From contig NZ_JAAKDE010000014.1 of NCBI RefSeq assembly GCF_013664685.1, forward strand, positions 41,104 through 105,103: a DNA stretch of 64,000 bases, written 5' to 3'. Shown here piece by piece: positions 36,924 to 46,203 of this stretch; within the stretch, counting starts at the first letter, position 1, and every line of letters starts with the position of its first letter. Under the pieces are notes generated by a model that had not been told where the DNA came from, did no database searches, and worked only from the letters and a program-made list of their open reading frames with translations. Made by a program: the position numbers and the translations under genes. Source of the stretch: Capillibacterium thermochitinicola (GTDB lineage: Bacteria; Bacillota; UBA4882; UBA10575).

Positions 36924-37481
36924 ATGTTAGAGGTAATTACCGGAGGTATGTTTGCCGGCAAAACCGACGAGTTGATCAGAAGACTCGAACGCCACTCGAT
37001 TGCCAAGCGCCGTGTAGTACTGGTCAAACCGGACCTGGACACGCGGACAACCAAGGTCAGAACCCATAACGGCAAAGAATTTGATTCGATTACCGTCGGC
37101 AGTAACGATACGGCCACCATCGAACAGATTATCAATCAGAACGAAGTGATCGGCTTCGACGAAGGAGAGTTTTTTGGCGAAGCCGTCTACCGGTTACTCA
37201 AAGCCTACGAGCAGAAGGGCACGGCAAAGATCTTTATCGTCGCCGGTTTGGATATGGATTCGGATGGCGAGCCGTTCGGCATTATGCCCCAACTGATGGC
37301 AATCGCCAGTACAGTTACAAAGTTACATGCGGTCTGCGAAAACTGTTTTGAGCCCGCCAATATCAGCTATAGCCTGGTGGAGAAGAAAGCCCAGGTTTTG
37401 GTCGGCGGGAAAGATAAGTATAAGGCCTTGTGTTGGCGGTGCGCCGCGGCAGAAGAAAAGAAAAAGAGCCAGAACACCTAG
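36924..37481 (+). CDS. tdk: Thymidine kinase (type II)
   Basis: A 185-residue thymidine kinase: P-loop GGMFAGKTDEL (7-17), catalytic Glu80 in IGFDEGEFF, a lasso region, and two CxxC zinc pairs near the C-terminus (CENC, CWRC). It phosphorylates thymidine to dTMP with ATP (salvage). The DEGEFF segment differs from the usual DE[AV]QFF. ATG start with AGGAG ten bases upstream. Confidence 0.93.
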   Translation: MLEVITGGMFAGKTDELIRRLERHSIAKRRVVLVKPDLDTRTTKVRTHNGKEFDSITVGSNDTATIEQIINQNEVIGFDEGEFFGEAVYRLLKAYEQKGTAKIFIVAGLDMDSDGEPFGIMPQLMAIASTVTKLHAVCENCFEPANISYSLVEKKAQVLVGGKDKYKALCWRCAAAEEKKKSQNT

Positions 37482-37639
37482 GATTACCCAAACCGCACCA
37501 CTTATTCCCAGTTTCCCACCATTTACTTAAAGGTATCCGGTCCTTAACCGCCAATATTGGAAGGAAGACGGTATTCTTTTATGTAATCCCGTCCCCCGCT
37601 CTATAAAGGGTGATTCTTAGGTTAAGGAGGATCCTTAAG

Positions 37640-38734
37640 ATGATCAACAGATTCCGCTCCCCCCTCAGCATAGCACTGGCGCTCTTTTTTCTGGCGGGAG
37701 TTTCTCTTCCAGCCGCGGCGTCCCGTACCTACCAGGTCCAGCCGGGCGATACGGTTTTTCAGATTGCCCGATGGCATGGGGCGAGCCCGGAAAGCATCGC
37801 CAGCCATAATCAGTTGAACCGGGCCGGTTATATCATCCCCGGACAAGTCCTCTTCATCCCGGAACCGGCGACTTTGGCCGATGAAAAACTTTATACGGTA
37901 CAAAACAACGAAAGCCTCTTTACCATCGCCCAAAAGTTTCAGACCAATTTGTCATGGTTACGCCAGCGCAACTGGTTAAGCGCCGACCAAATATACACGG
38001 GACAATGGTTGAAGGTTCCGGCCGTAACCCAGCCCGCCACCGGCGGGAACGGAAACGCTTATGTCTGGAATATTCCCGCCCTGATGGCCCGCCACCCGGG
38101 AAAAGTTTTTCTCCAGGGCGCAACCCAACGCAAGCAGGTCGCCCTCACCTTTGACGACGGGCCGGATCTGGAGTACACCCCACAGATCCTGGATCTTCTT
38201 GCTCAATTTGGCGTCAAAGCCACTTTCTTCTTGAAGGGAGCCAATATTGCCGGTCGGGAATGGGTGGTCACCCGGATGGTCCGGGAAGGACATCTTGTCG
38301 CCAACCACTCCTATAGCCACCCCGATTTTCGGAAACTCACCACCGTGCAGATCGTGGCGGAAGTGACAAAGACGGAAGGGTTGGTCAAGAGGATCACCGG
38401 CCGGGAAACAGCTTTACTCCGGCCGCCCTATGGCGAAATGACCGCCGAAGGTCTGGACCGGCTGGTCACGGCCGGATACACCATGGTTAACTGGTCGGTG
38501 GATTCCAAAGACTGGCGGGCCGACCACCAGGCCGATCAAATTTTGGCCAATATCATGTCCCAGGTTAAACCGGGAGCGATTATCCTCATGCACTCGGCCG
38601 GCGGAAGCGGCCAGGACCTGACCCCCACCGTTAAGGCCCTCCCCGCGCTGATTACCAACTTGCAAGCCATGGGGTATGAGATTGTGCCGTTGACCGACCT
38701 CCTTCCGGTCGCCGCTTATAAACCGGGAGTATAA
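37640..38734 (+). CDS. Secreted LysM-polysaccharide deacetylase (NodB domain)
   Basis: A 364-residue exported protein. Signal peptide about 1-27; two LysM repeats (29-73 and 83-127) that bind peptidoglycan or chitin-like GlcNAc chains; then a carbohydrate esterase 4 domain with all motifs: TFDDG (170-174), HSYSH metal ligands (His223, His227), RPPYG (261-265), DSKDW (288-292) and the LMHS histidine (His318). It removes acetyl groups from GlcNAc or MurNAc in peptidoglycan, or from chito-oligosaccharides. ATG 37640 has AAGGAGG nine bases upstream; a GTG ten codons earlier does not. A strong terminator follows. Given the chitinases nearby, chitin deacetylation is possible, but PdaA-like cell-wall work is at least as likely. 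Confidence 0.92.
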   Translation: MINRFRSPLSIALALFFLAGVSLPAAASRTYQVQPGDTVFQIARWHGASPESIASHNQLNRAGYIIPGQVLFIPEPATLADEKLYTVQNNESLFTIAQKFQTNLSWLRQRNWLSADQIYTGQWLKVPAVTQPATGGNGNAYVWNIPALMARHPGKVFLQGATQRKQVALTFDDGPDLEYTPQILDLLAQFGVKATFFLKGANIAGREWVVTRMVREGHLVANHSYSHPDFRKLTTVQIVAEVTKTEGLVKRITGRETALLRPPYGEMTAEGLDRLVTAGYTMVNWSVDSKDWRADHQADQILANIMSQVKPGAIILMHSAGGSGQDLTPTVKALPALITNLQAMGYEIVPLTDLLPVAAYKPGV

Positions 38735-39040
38735 ATCCGAAGTACTCATTTTGTCACCAAACGGATCAAAGGACTTCCTTCGTGAAATTCCTTTTATCCG
38801 TTTTTTATTAGGTTTTTTTATAATAAAAGTGATAATAGGCCACGCAAAATCCCGTCCATCGCCGAAAGGTCCGTAAGAAGGAGGATCCCGGTCCATCGCG
38901 AAGTAAGAAGAATAAGGCGAAAACGGACAAGAGCAAACACACACGTACGACAGGAACAAATGACGAAAAAAGATTTCCAACGCAAGTAAATGGGGCAAGA
39001 ATAAAGAAATATGATCTTTACCAAAGGAGGTATCATTGTC
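38735..39040. other. Gap between the deacetylase and an aldo/keto reductase
   Basis: A gap of 306 bases holding the deacetylase terminator and an AT-rich stretch (38807-38835) that could contain the next promoter. I see no gene in it; the open frame on the opposite strand is antisense to the deacetylase. Confidence 0.4.
38761..38806 (+). terminator. Rho-independent terminator after the deacetylase
   Basis: ACGGAT-c-AAAGG pairs with CCTTT-t-ATCCGT (stem ends 38761 and 38801), followed by TTTTTTATT. Confidence 0.85.
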
Positions 39041-40030
39041 ATGGCGTACCTACCAAGCGAGCAGCGTTATGACATCATGAAATACAACCGCTGCGGACGG
39101 AGCGGACTGAAACTGCCGGCCGTCGCCTTGGGCTTATGGCACAACTTTGGCGGCGTCACCCTTTTCGAAAACAGCCGGGCCATGATCAGAAGGGCTTTTG
39201 ACCTGGGTATCACCCATTTTGATCTGGCCAACAACTACGGTCCACCCCCGGGGGCGGCGGAAGAAAACTTTGGCCGCATTTTAAAACTGGATCTCCACGG
39301 GTACCGGGATGAATTGATTATCTCCACCAAAGCCGGATATTGGATGTGGCCCGGGCCTTACGGCGACTGGGGTTCCAAAAAATATCTCGTCGCCAGCCTT
39401 GACCAAAGTTTAAAGCGGATGGGCCTTGAGTACGTGGACATCTTCTACCATCACCGTCCCGATCCCGAAACCCCCCTGGAAGAAACCATGTCCGCCCTGG
39501 ATTTGCTGGTGCGTCAAGGTAAAACCCTCTACGTCGGCCTCTCCAACTATGATGTGGAGACCACCAAAAAAGCGCTGGCAATCTTGAAAGAGCTGGGTAC
39601 ACCCTGCCTAATCCACCAGATGTCCTATTCCATGTTCAACCGCTGGCCGGAAGACGGCTTGTTGTCCCTCTTGAAGGCGGAGGGGGTGGGCAGTATCGCC
39701 TATTCACCGCTGGCCAAGGGGTTACTGACCGATCGTTATCTAAACGGCATTCCGGCCGATTCCCGGGCGGCCAGCAGCAGTCCCTTCCTTAACCCGCAGG
39801 ACATCACCGAAGACAAAATCGCCAAGGTGCGCCGCTTAAATGAGCTGGCCAAGGCCCGTGGCCAGAGTCTGGCCCAGATGGCCGTCGCTTGGCTTTTGCG
39901 GGAAGGCCGGCTGACTTCGGTCCTAATCGGGGCCAGCAAAGTCAGCCAGATCGAGGACTGTGTCGGCGCCCTTGCCAACCTGGACTTTACCCCGGCGGAG
40001 CTGCAACAGATTGAAGAGATTCTGAAGTAA
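39041..40030 (+). CDS. Aldo/keto reductase, YghZ (glyceraldehyde-3-phosphate/methylglyoxal) type
   Basis: A 329-residue AKR. The N-terminus (MKYNRCGRSGLKLPAVALGL), the NNYGPPPGAAEENFG loop, the catalytic-tetrad regions (HFDLANNYG, ISTKAGY, YHHRPD) and SPLAKGLLTDRYL are characteristic of the AKR14/YghZ group, which reduces L-glyceraldehyde 3-phosphate or methylglyoxal with NADPH. ATG 39041 has AAAGGAGG 11 bases upstream; the frame opens ten codons earlier. It stands alone between two terminators. The natural substrate is uncertain. Confidence 0.88.
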   Translation: MAYLPSEQRYDIMKYNRCGRSGLKLPAVALGLWHNFGGVTLFENSRAMIRRAFDLGITHFDLANNYGPPPGAAEENFGRILKLDLHGYRDELIISTKAGYWMWPGPYGDWGSKKYLVASLDQSLKRMGLEYVDIFYHHRPDPETPLEETMSALDLLVRQGKTLYVGLSNYDVETTKKALAILKELGTPCLIHQMSYSMFNRWPEDGLLSLLKAEGVGSIAYSPLAKGLLTDRYLNGIPADSRAASSSPFLNPQDITEDKIAKVRRLNELAKARGQSLAQMAVAWLLREGRLTSVLIGASKVSQIEDCVGALANLDFTPAELQQIEEILK

Positions 40031-40088
40031 AACGCCGCGCTCCCCGTTCCGGGGCCGGCAAACTATTATGCACAAAAGATTAGTGGCT

Positions 40089-40119
40089 AATTACCCCTCC
40101 TTCCGGCGGGGTAATTTTT
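40089..40119 (+). terminator. Rho-independent terminator after the aldo/keto reductase
   Basis: AATTACCCC (40089-40097) pairs with GGGGTAATT (40108-40116), followed by TTTTTATT. Confidence 0.85.
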
Positions 40120-40177
40120 ATTCCGCCAAATAGGACAAACTAAAGGCGGCAAACACTCACGGGGAGGAGGTGGGCCC

Positions 40178-40909
40178 TTGAACGAAGCAGCCGTTGTCTT
40201 TGTACGGGGAATTATTGCCTTTCTTACCCTTCTCATCTTCACCCGCATCCTGGGGAAACAACAAGTCAGTGAATTAACCTTTTTTGACTATATCCACGGG
40301 ATTACCATCGGCTCCATTGCCGCCACATTAACCACCGACCTCTCCAGCCGGGCGTGGCCCCATTGGGTTGGCCTGGCCACCTGGACCGCGGCCGTTTGGT
40401 TCCTCCAATGGATCACTTTACACTCCCGCGGGGTCGCCAAATATATCAACGGGGAACCGGTCATTCTCATCAAAAACGGACAGATTATGGAGAAAAACCT
40501 AAAGAAGATGCGGTTCACCATTGATGATCTCCTGACCCAGTTGCGGCACCAGCAAATCTTTGACTTAAAAGTAGTGGAATTTGCCATCCTGGAGACGGAC
40601 GGGAAGATTTCGGTTTTGAAGAAGAGCCAATACGCGGCGGTAACTCCGGACGATTTAAAAATCCCCACAAAATACCAGGGGATCAGTACCGAACTGATTT
40701 ACGACGGAACCGTGATCGACGCCAACCTTAAACAGGTTAACCTGGACCGGAACTGGTTGGACCAGCAATTAAAGGCGCAAGGCATCAATAGCCCGCGCGA
40801 GGTCGCCCTTGCCCTCTTAAACACCGAAGGCGAACTCTACGTCAGCCAATACCAACAGACGCGGCGACAAGCGACCGGATTCCAAGAACCGAACACAAAC
40901 AATGAGTAG
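40178..40909 (+). CDS. DUF421 (YetF-type) membrane protein
   Basis: A 243-residue protein with three N-terminal membrane helices and a conserved cytoplasmic domain. RILGKQQVSELTFFDYIHGITIGS, LINGEPVILIKNGQ-like and MRFTIDDLLTQLRHQQIFDL segments identify DUF421. It starts at TTG 40178 with a long GGGGAGGAGGTG ribosome site. The DUF4363 gene starts about 20 bases downstream, a pairing often seen in spore-forming Firmicutes. Function not established. Confidence 0.88.
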   Translation: MNEAAVVFVRGIIAFLTLLIFTRILGKQQVSELTFFDYIHGITIGSIAATLTTDLSSRAWPHWVGLATWTAAVWFLQWITLHSRGVAKYINGEPVILIKNGQIMEKNLKKMRFTIDDLLTQLRHQQIFDLKVVEFAILETDGKISVLKKSQYAAVTPDDLKIPTKYQGISTELIYDGTVIDANLKQVNLDRNWLDQQLKAQGINSPREVALALLNTEGELYVSQYQQTRRQATGFQEPNTNNE

Positions 40910-40927
40910 CCAAGGGAGGTAAAAAAA

Positions 40928-41293
40928 ATCGGCCGCTTTTTCATGACAAAAGTGATTCCCAGCGTAATCCTGGCCATTTTCATACTCTTTATGAACAGCG
41001 GAACCTTTTTCAAAAAATACGGGTTGACAGAGCCGGTGCCGTTCTATTTTCAGCGCATAGAGCAGATGATTACCCGCGGAGAATGGCAAGAAGCGGCGGC
41101 CAATTTAAACCGGCTTGAATCGGCCTGGCGCCGGGCGGTCCGTCTCCTCCAATTCAGTGAAGAACGGGACGAGATTAACAACTTCCAGCATAGCCTGGCC
41201 CGGTTGAAAGGATACGTGGCGGCCGAAGAGACCGGTGGCGCCCTGGCCGCCCTGTATGAGCTGGAGGAAACCTGGGCTGACTTGGGAAAATAA
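40928..41293 (+). CDS. DUF4363 small protein, possibly starting at ATC
   Basis: A small protein with an N-terminal membrane helix (about 10-25) and a helical exported domain ending LYELEETWADLGK. It fits DUF4363 in length, layout and position behind DUF421. The first ATG in frame (40943) is 23 bases from the only ribosome site (GGGAGG, 40914-40919). An in-frame ATC at 40928 is at the ideal eight-base distance and would add five residues (IGRFF). I list the ATC as the likelier start, with ATG 40943 as the conventional alternative. The 3' end overlaps a convergent gene by 119 bases. Confidence 0.7.
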   Translation: MGRFFMTKVIPSVILAIFILFMNSGTFFKKYGLTEPVPFYFQRIEQMITRGEWQEAAANLNRLESAWRRAVRLLQFSEERDEINNFQHSLARLKGYVAAEETGGALAALYELEETWADLGK

Positions 41294-41858
41294 ACTTAGG
41301 CCCCCCTTCCCCTTCCCGACGGGTTTCTTTCCAACTCCGCATAAGCTCTCCGGTCTTCTTAAAAAGCCCTTTCTTCTTCGCCAATAAAAACAGCATCCCC
41401 ATCATCAGAATTGCCGCGGAAGCAACAATCAGGGGGTGGAACCCGGTAACCCGTAAGAATTTGATTGTATCGTCATATGCCGGGCCGGTCGCAAACAGCG
41501 TAACCAACGGAATAACAACCCAGGCCCACAGGGAGCCGGTGATGCAGAGCCAGATTGCGATGTAAAATACGTGATAAAAGCCTTTTTTTATTTGGGGGCG
41601 ATAAAAAAGCAACGCCATAAGCAGGATGATAACCGGCAATAACACCCCGGCCGCATGAAAAAGGGCTTCCCAAAAAGGCGTAAAAGCCGTGCCGGAAACA
41701 CGGACATGTGCATTCACGCCTAAAACAAATTCCTCTACTTTTCCGCCCCCGAGCATCGCCACGAGGGCGTGGCCGCCTTCATGCAAAAAAGTATAAAGGT
41801 AAATCAGTGAACAAAAACCAATGAATACAGCCATTAAAACGAGAATTTTTCGCCGCAT
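41175..41858 (-). CDS. HEGGH-containing membrane protein (M50-like zinc protease)
   Basis: A membrane protein with four or five hydrophobic helices. The first helix ends in FLHEGGHALVAMLGGG (His26, Glu27, His30), a HExxH zinc-binding site inside a membrane segment, as in M50/site-2-type proteases; the second, Asp-containing half-site is not obvious. ATG 41858 has GGAGTGG upstream; the frame opens 23 codons earlier. The last 40 residues (from about PKFIFPSQP) are Pro/Arg-rich, overlap the DUF4363 gene on the other strand and look non-native. One extra G in the 6-G run at about 41302 would end the protein at once, so the annotated C-terminus may be a small assembly artefact. Confidence 0.65.
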   Translation of the reverse strand: MRRKILVLMAVFIGFCSLIYLYTFLHEGGHALVAMLGGGKVEEFVLGVNAHVRVSGTAFTPFWEALFHAAGVLLPVIILLMALLFYRPQIKKGFYHVFYIAIWLCITGSLWAWVVIPLVTLFATGPAYDDTIKFLRVTGFHPLIVASAAILMMGMLFLLAKKKGLFKKTGELMRSWKETRREGEGGPKFIFPSQPRFPPAHTGRPGRHRSLRPPRILSTGPGYAGSC

Positions 41859-42015
41859 CACACCACTCCACTCCGCCCCAAAAAAAACTTCCCAACCGCT
41901 TGCTGGGAAGAAATAAGGTCGAAACAATCACGAAATAAAAACAAAGATGGAATGGTAGAACACCATGGGTGTACTGGCAACTCTTACCAGATTGGTTAAC
42001 GGGACCGGTCCCCCG

Positions 42016-43070
42016 CTACCAATTCTTTTCTGCCAGGTATGCGCCGAACCCTTCAGAATAAATGATGTCGCCGCTTACCGTTACCCACAAGACTTCCACC
42101 CCATCAAGACTGGCCACAAGTTCTCTTCCTTTATCCAGGGGCAGATTGAAGAGCGCCGTCGACAGCGCATCCGCCAGCCCCGAGTCGGGGCAGATCACCG
42201 TCACGTTCGTGAAAAAGGCCGCTGGCATCAGGGTGTTGGGGTCGATGATATGGTGGTACCTTGTCCCGTTGACGGTGTAATAACGCTCATATGAACCGCT
42301 CGACACAACAGACTTTCCCTCGATCAGCACGTTGCACAGCTCGGACACCGGGCTTTCCGGATCCGGGTTTTTAATCCCGATCTTCCAGGGCTTGACCCCC
42401 TCGCGGTCCGGTTTGCCGCCGATCGCCCGGATATTCCCCCCCCACACTGAGCAGGAGGGAAGAAACCCCCTCCGCTTCCAGCGACTGGGCGACCCGTTCC
42501 ACGGCGTACCCTTTGGCGACCGCCCCAACGTCAAGGCGCATGCCCGCCTCGGTAAGATAGACCGTTGAGGCGGACTCGTCAATGATCATTCCTTCAAGCG
42601 CGGTAAACCGTGCCGCCTCTTCGAGCAGTCCCCGGGGGGGGAACTTCCGCCGCCTCCGGGTCATCAATCCCCCGCGACCGGTAATCATGCCAGATCTTAA
42701 GCACCGGTCCGAACGCAATATTTACCGCGCCCCCGGTGGCAAAATATTGCTCTCTCGCAAAACGCAAGAGAGCAATGATCTCGGGGTCCACCCTGACCGG
42801 GGCGACGCCCGCATGGTCATTGATGGTTTTTATGTTGTTTAGGCCCTCATAGTCTTGATAGATATCATACAGCTGGTGGTATCTGGTCAGCCTTTCCTGG
42901 ATCTTCCGGGCGAGGGCGGTAAATTCTTCCTGGCTTTCGGCGTAGCCGATAACGGTGGTCGCCGTATCAAACAGCCCCAAAAACTCCGCCTGGTATCTGG
43001 TTGTTTTGGGCCGACAACCGACCGTCGTCAGCAGCACAAAAGTAAGGAAAAAAAGGGTTAGTCGTTTCAT
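42016..43070 (-). pseudogene. apbE: ApbE-type FAD:protein FMN transferase lipoprotein, two frameshifts at 8-base G/C runs
   Basis: Joined across two frames, the gene encodes a lipoprotein (signal peptide with VGC lipobox, Cys about 19) followed by a full ApbE domain: LGLFDTATTVIGYAES, YFATGGAVNIAFGPVLKIWHDY, LDVGAVAKGYAVERVAQSLEA, the HIIDPNTLMPA motif, and a C-terminal SDADALSTALF-like segment (SGLADALSTALF). ApbE transfers FMN from FAD to Thr/Ser of exported flavoproteins. The breaks are at 42634-42641 (8 G) and 42436-42443 (8 C); removing one base from each restores the family sequence. It is the last gene of the NDH-2/prenyl/PplA-like operon, matching FmnB of Listeria electron-transfer loci. 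If the frameshifts are real, flavinylation would be lost. Confidence 0.85.
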
Positions 43071-43155
43071 CCTGCGTTTCCTTTTCCGCCGTCACAGATT
43101 GTAGGCTGTTTTTTTTTTGTTGCTTAGCTAGATCGGTCCGCTCTATTATGAGCCG

Positions 43156-44151
43156 TTATTGGCCGGCTGCTTTCGCCAGAGCGGCTTTGAAATCCCCGAT
43201 AGCAACCGTGACCGTCGCCAGCAGATCTTTATCGACCGGATGCTGGGATGCGTCTACAGCAATCGCGGCTACTTGGGCGGGAGTTTTGCCGGTCACATAC
43301 TTGGCAAAGGCAGCCGCTTGTTCATTCCATTCCTTCCCGATACCGGAGACCCGTTTCATCCCGTAAGCTTCACCCAGCTCGTTTTTGGATTTAATCGGGG
43401 CGGAGAGATCCGTCGTGATCTGGCCGGAAGAATTGAAATTAACCCTGCCTTGCGACGCATCGATGACACAGCTGGTGATGGTCCCTTTCGCATCTTGGGT
43501 AATCGCCACGTAGGTGGAATACGCCTCGGCAAGCCCTAAATTTTCGCCCGCGTTGGTCGATTTTGCCATCGTAGTTACCACCCCGAGGCGCAGTTGGTCA
43601 GCGGCCGTCGCCCCAAGATCCTGAGCTCGCGCCACCGCCTTTTCGATGGCGGCGATGTAATCGCCAATCGCCATGGTAACCGAAGCCTTCAGGTCGGAAC
43701 CGGTGGGATGCTTGCTGGCGTCCACGGCAATGTTCTTCACCTCATTAACCGTCTTGCCTTCCACATACTTGGCCAGGGCTGCCGCCTGTTCGTTCCATTC
43801 CTTCCCGATGCCGGAGGCCCGTTTCATCCCGTAAGCTTCGCCAAGTTCATTCTTGGTCGGAAATTCGGTCGTGAGCGGAGTAAGTATTTTACCGGACGCA
43901 TCAAATCTTATCCTGCTTTGTACCGCATCGATTACGCACTTTACGATTTTGCCCTTGCTGTCCACCGTAACGGCAACAACCGTGGAATCGATTTGCGCCT
44001 GTCCGGGCTCCGCCCCGGCGTTGGTCGATTTACCAACCCCGGTAATGACCGCCAGACCGGTCTTCACCTTTTCCGGCTTCGCTTTTCCACAGCCCGCCAT
44101 GAGTCCAACAACGAGTAATACCACCAGGATTAACAGAAATAACTTTTTCAT
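43156..44151 (-). CDS. PplA-like lipoprotein with duplicated flavinylation-type domain
   Basis: A 331-residue lipoprotein with lipobox LMAGC (Cys21). Two homologous domains follow (about 33-185 and 189-331). Each has KSTNAG near its start, then a beta segment CVIDA, KNELGEAYGMKR, SGIGKEWNEQAAA, and D-L-x-A-S/T-V-T near its end (Thr159 and Thr315). This matches the two-domain pheromone-lipoprotein family that includes Listeria PplA, which carries covalently bound FMN; the Ser/Thr-Val-Thr sites are my candidate attachment points. It would shuttle electrons from the membrane quinone pool to extracellular acceptors. It lies in an operon with NDH-2, quinone-biosynthesis genes and ApbE. A strong ribosome site is present. 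Confidence 0.8.
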   Translation of the reverse strand: MKKLFLLILVVLLVVGLMAGCGKAKPEKVKTGLAVITGVGKSTNAGAEPGQAQIDSTVVAVTVDSKGKIVKCVIDAVQSRIRFDASGKILTPLTTEFPTKNELGEAYGMKRASGIGKEWNEQAAALAKYVEGKTVNEVKNIAVDASKHPTGSDLKASVTMAIGDYIAAIEKAVARAQDLGATAADQLRLGVVTTMAKSTNAGENLGLAEAYSTYVAITQDAKGTITSCVIDASQGRVNFNSSGQITTDLSAPIKSKNELGEAYGMKRVSGIGKEWNEQAAAFAKYVTGKTPAQVAAIAVDASQHPVDKDLLATVTVAIGDFKAALAKAAGQ

Positions 44152-44203
44152 ACTTTAGCCTCCTTTTAATTAAATTAATTAGATTCGTTTTTATTATCTT
44201 TTT

Positions 44204-45160
44204 TTATCGAGCCGACAGCAAACCACCCAGAAAGATCAAGACCGTGTGGGGAATGATCACAAGGAGGAAGTTTTTAACCGCCACATTGAAGGTCTCATCT
44301 TTATCCTGCTTCGCCAAGAACAGATTTATGTTCTTTTGGACGGGAATCAACGTCAGGAGCAGGAGCAAGCTGAGGGGTGAAAGAAACCCCAACACAACCA
44401 TGGCAACCACGGAAAGATAGGCGAGATAGTACAGGGCGGCGAAAAGCCACAGCCCTTTCCTCCCAAGATAATAGGCCAGGGTGTACCGGCGGACCGCCAC
44501 ATCGCGCTCCACATCACAGATATTGTTGGCCAGCATGATGTTGGCCGTCAGGCAGAACGGAACAACCGACAACATCAGGAGACCGATCATGGCACGGAGG
44601 TCAACCAGAAGTGAGAGTTTTCCATCCGCCAGTGCATAAGAAAAGAGACCGCCCGCGGGAATATTGATATAAAATAAGATTCCGGGAATGACCAATCCGT
44701 AAAAGAAGCCGGAAACGATCTCCCCGTAGGGGCCATGGGAAATGGGGACCGGTCCAAAGGAGTATATGACCCCGAAAAAGAAACAAAGCGCGCCTAGGAA
44801 CAAAACCACCAGGTCCGACAGGTAAACAAGGTATAGGCCCAACGCGACACTGACCGCAAACATCAGAAGCAGGAGCACTTTGGCGGTGGGCCGCGGAAAA
44901 GGAAGGGTCTGCCGGTTCTTTTTCGTGTCGCAATAATTATTAATCATCGTCGCCGTCAGATCAAAGCAGAACATGCCCAGGAAAAAAACGACCGTCCTAA
45001 GCGGGTCAATCGCATAGCCAGAGGAATAGAGATAGGCCAGTCCCATCAGAAACGGAAAAGTGCTGGTGATTTTGGTCTTGATCTCGACATACCGGAATAT
45101 CCTCCGGATTAAGGGTTGTTCGCTTCTTTCCGCACGGCAAGTCGCCACACCAATATCCAT
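44204..45160 (-). CDS. UbiA-family prenyltransferase (DmkA/MenA-like)
   Basis: A 318-residue membrane protein with about eight helices. It has the two aspartate-rich UbiA motifs, NNYCDTKKN (about 74-82) and NNICDVERD (about 215). Such enzymes attach a polyprenyl chain to dihydroxynaphthoate or another aromatic acid to make a quinone. ATG 45160 has AAGGAG about ten bases upstream; the frame opens eight codons earlier. It starts 26 bases after the polyprenyl synthase gene that would supply its side chain. In Listeria the equivalent pair, DmkA/DmkB, makes a dedicated demethylmenaquinone for extracellular electron transfer; that role here is inferred from the operon. Confidence 0.85.
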   Translation of the reverse strand: MDIGVATCRAERSEQPLIRRIFRYVEIKTKITSTFPFLMGLAYLYSSGYAIDPLRTVVFFLGMFCFDLTATMINNYCDTKKNRQTLPFPRPTAKVLLLLMFAVSVALGLYLVYLSDLVVLFLGALCFFFGVIYSFGPVPISHGPYGEIVSGFFYGLVIPGILFYINIPAGGLFSYALADGKLSLLVDLRAMIGLLMLSVVPFCLTANIMLANNICDVERDVAVRRYTLAYYLGRKGLWLFAALYYLAYLSVVAMVVLGFLSPLSLLLLLTLIPVQKNINLFLAKQDKDETFNVAVKNFLLVIIPHTVLIFLGGLLSAR

Positions 45161-45186
45161 TGTTGTCTTTCTCCTTCGCAGCAAAT

Positions 45187-46203
45187 CTACACCGTGGCAG
45201 CCTGCTTGAGCAGCCCTTCCAAACGGTCCCTCTTTCCCGGAGAGCGCAGCACCGCGATAAGCTGCTCCGCTTTTTCCCGGCGTTCCTCAATCTTCGCCCG
45301 GGTATATTCGATCCCCCCGGCCGCCAAAACGGCCGCTTTCAATTCCTGCTCCGTCAAACCTTTTTCGATCTTGCCCCGGAGCGTTTTATCGACCTGCATC
45401 GCATAAATGAGGGGTAACGTCACTACCCCGCGCCGGCAATCAGTGAGCACCGGTTTCTTTACCTTTTTCTTCGAGGAGATAAAGTCCAGGCAGTCGTCGG
45501 TCAATTGAAAGATGATCCCCATTTCTTTACCGATCGTAAGGTAAATGTCCTTGACTTCCGCCGGTTCATCGGAGAGCAGGAAACCGGCGTGGAAAGAAGC
45601 CTCAAACAGAGCAGCTGTCTTTTCGGAGATGATCCGGATATACTCGCCTTCGTTAAGGTCAAGATTCCCGGTGTTACTGAATTCGCGGATTTCGCCAAGG
45701 CAGATCTCGGTAAAGTAAGAAGGCAAAACGACGCTCACTTTATTCCGGTCCGCTTCCCGCGGGGAAATCGACGAAGCAAGGTCAAAGGCCAGACAGAACA
45801 GATAATCCCCACAGAGAACGGCGATCTTCTGGCCAAATTTCACATGCAACGCCTCAATACCCCGGCGGGTGTCGGCCTCATCAATGATGTCGTCATGAAT
45901 AAGCGTCGCCAGATGCAACAGCTCAACCGCAGTGGCCGCCCGCACCGCACCAGGCGTAACCAGACCGTCACTGTCCATGGCGCAAGCAAGTAAAGACCGC
46001 GCACGGATCCCTTTTCCGGTCGCCCGGGCAAGGTGGGACGTCTGAGGCCGGATCAGGGGCGGAGCATTTTGGAGAAGTTTTCGGATCTCCTGCTCCACCC
46101 GTTGTATAGCCTGGTCAAACTCCAGTTTGTCCCTGGCAGGAACGGGTTGGTTAATCGATGTCAAATGGGCTTTGTTGATATTAACTTTATTGATATTAAT
46201 CAT
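45187..46203 (-). CDS. Polyprenyl diphosphate synthase (DmkB-like)
   Basis: A 338-residue trans-prenyl synthase. The first aspartate-rich motif is DDIID (104-108, in LIHDDIIDEADTRRG), the second DDCLD (236-240). GKGIRAR and the family's KTAALF are also present. It builds the isoprenoid tail used by the UbiA enzyme encoded 26 bases downstream. Its ATG overlaps the NDH-2 stop (ATGATTAA), so translation is coupled to the dehydrogenase. No separate ribosome site is visible. Confidence 0.9.
   Translation of the reverse strand: MININKVNINKAHLTSINQPVPARDKLEFDQAIQRVEQEIRKLLQNAPPLIRPQTSHLARATGKGIRARSLLACAMDSDGLVTPGAVRAATAVELLHLATLIHDDIIDEADTRRGIEALHVKFGQKIAVLCGDYLFCLAFDLASSISPREADRNKVSVVLPSYFTEICLGEIREFSNTGNLDLNEGEYIRIISEKTAALFEASFHAGFLLSDEPAEVKDIYLTIGKEMGIIFQLTDDCLDFISSKKKVKKPVLTDCRRGVVTLPLIYAMQVDKTLRGKIEKGLTEQELKAAVLAAGGIEYTRAKIEERREKAEQLIAVLRSPGKRDRLEGLLKQAATV

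Noticed and set aside
38414..38998. 194-codon minus-strand frame over the deacetylase end
   Set aside because: Antisense to a well-supported gene and its terminator; composition is that of a shadow frame.
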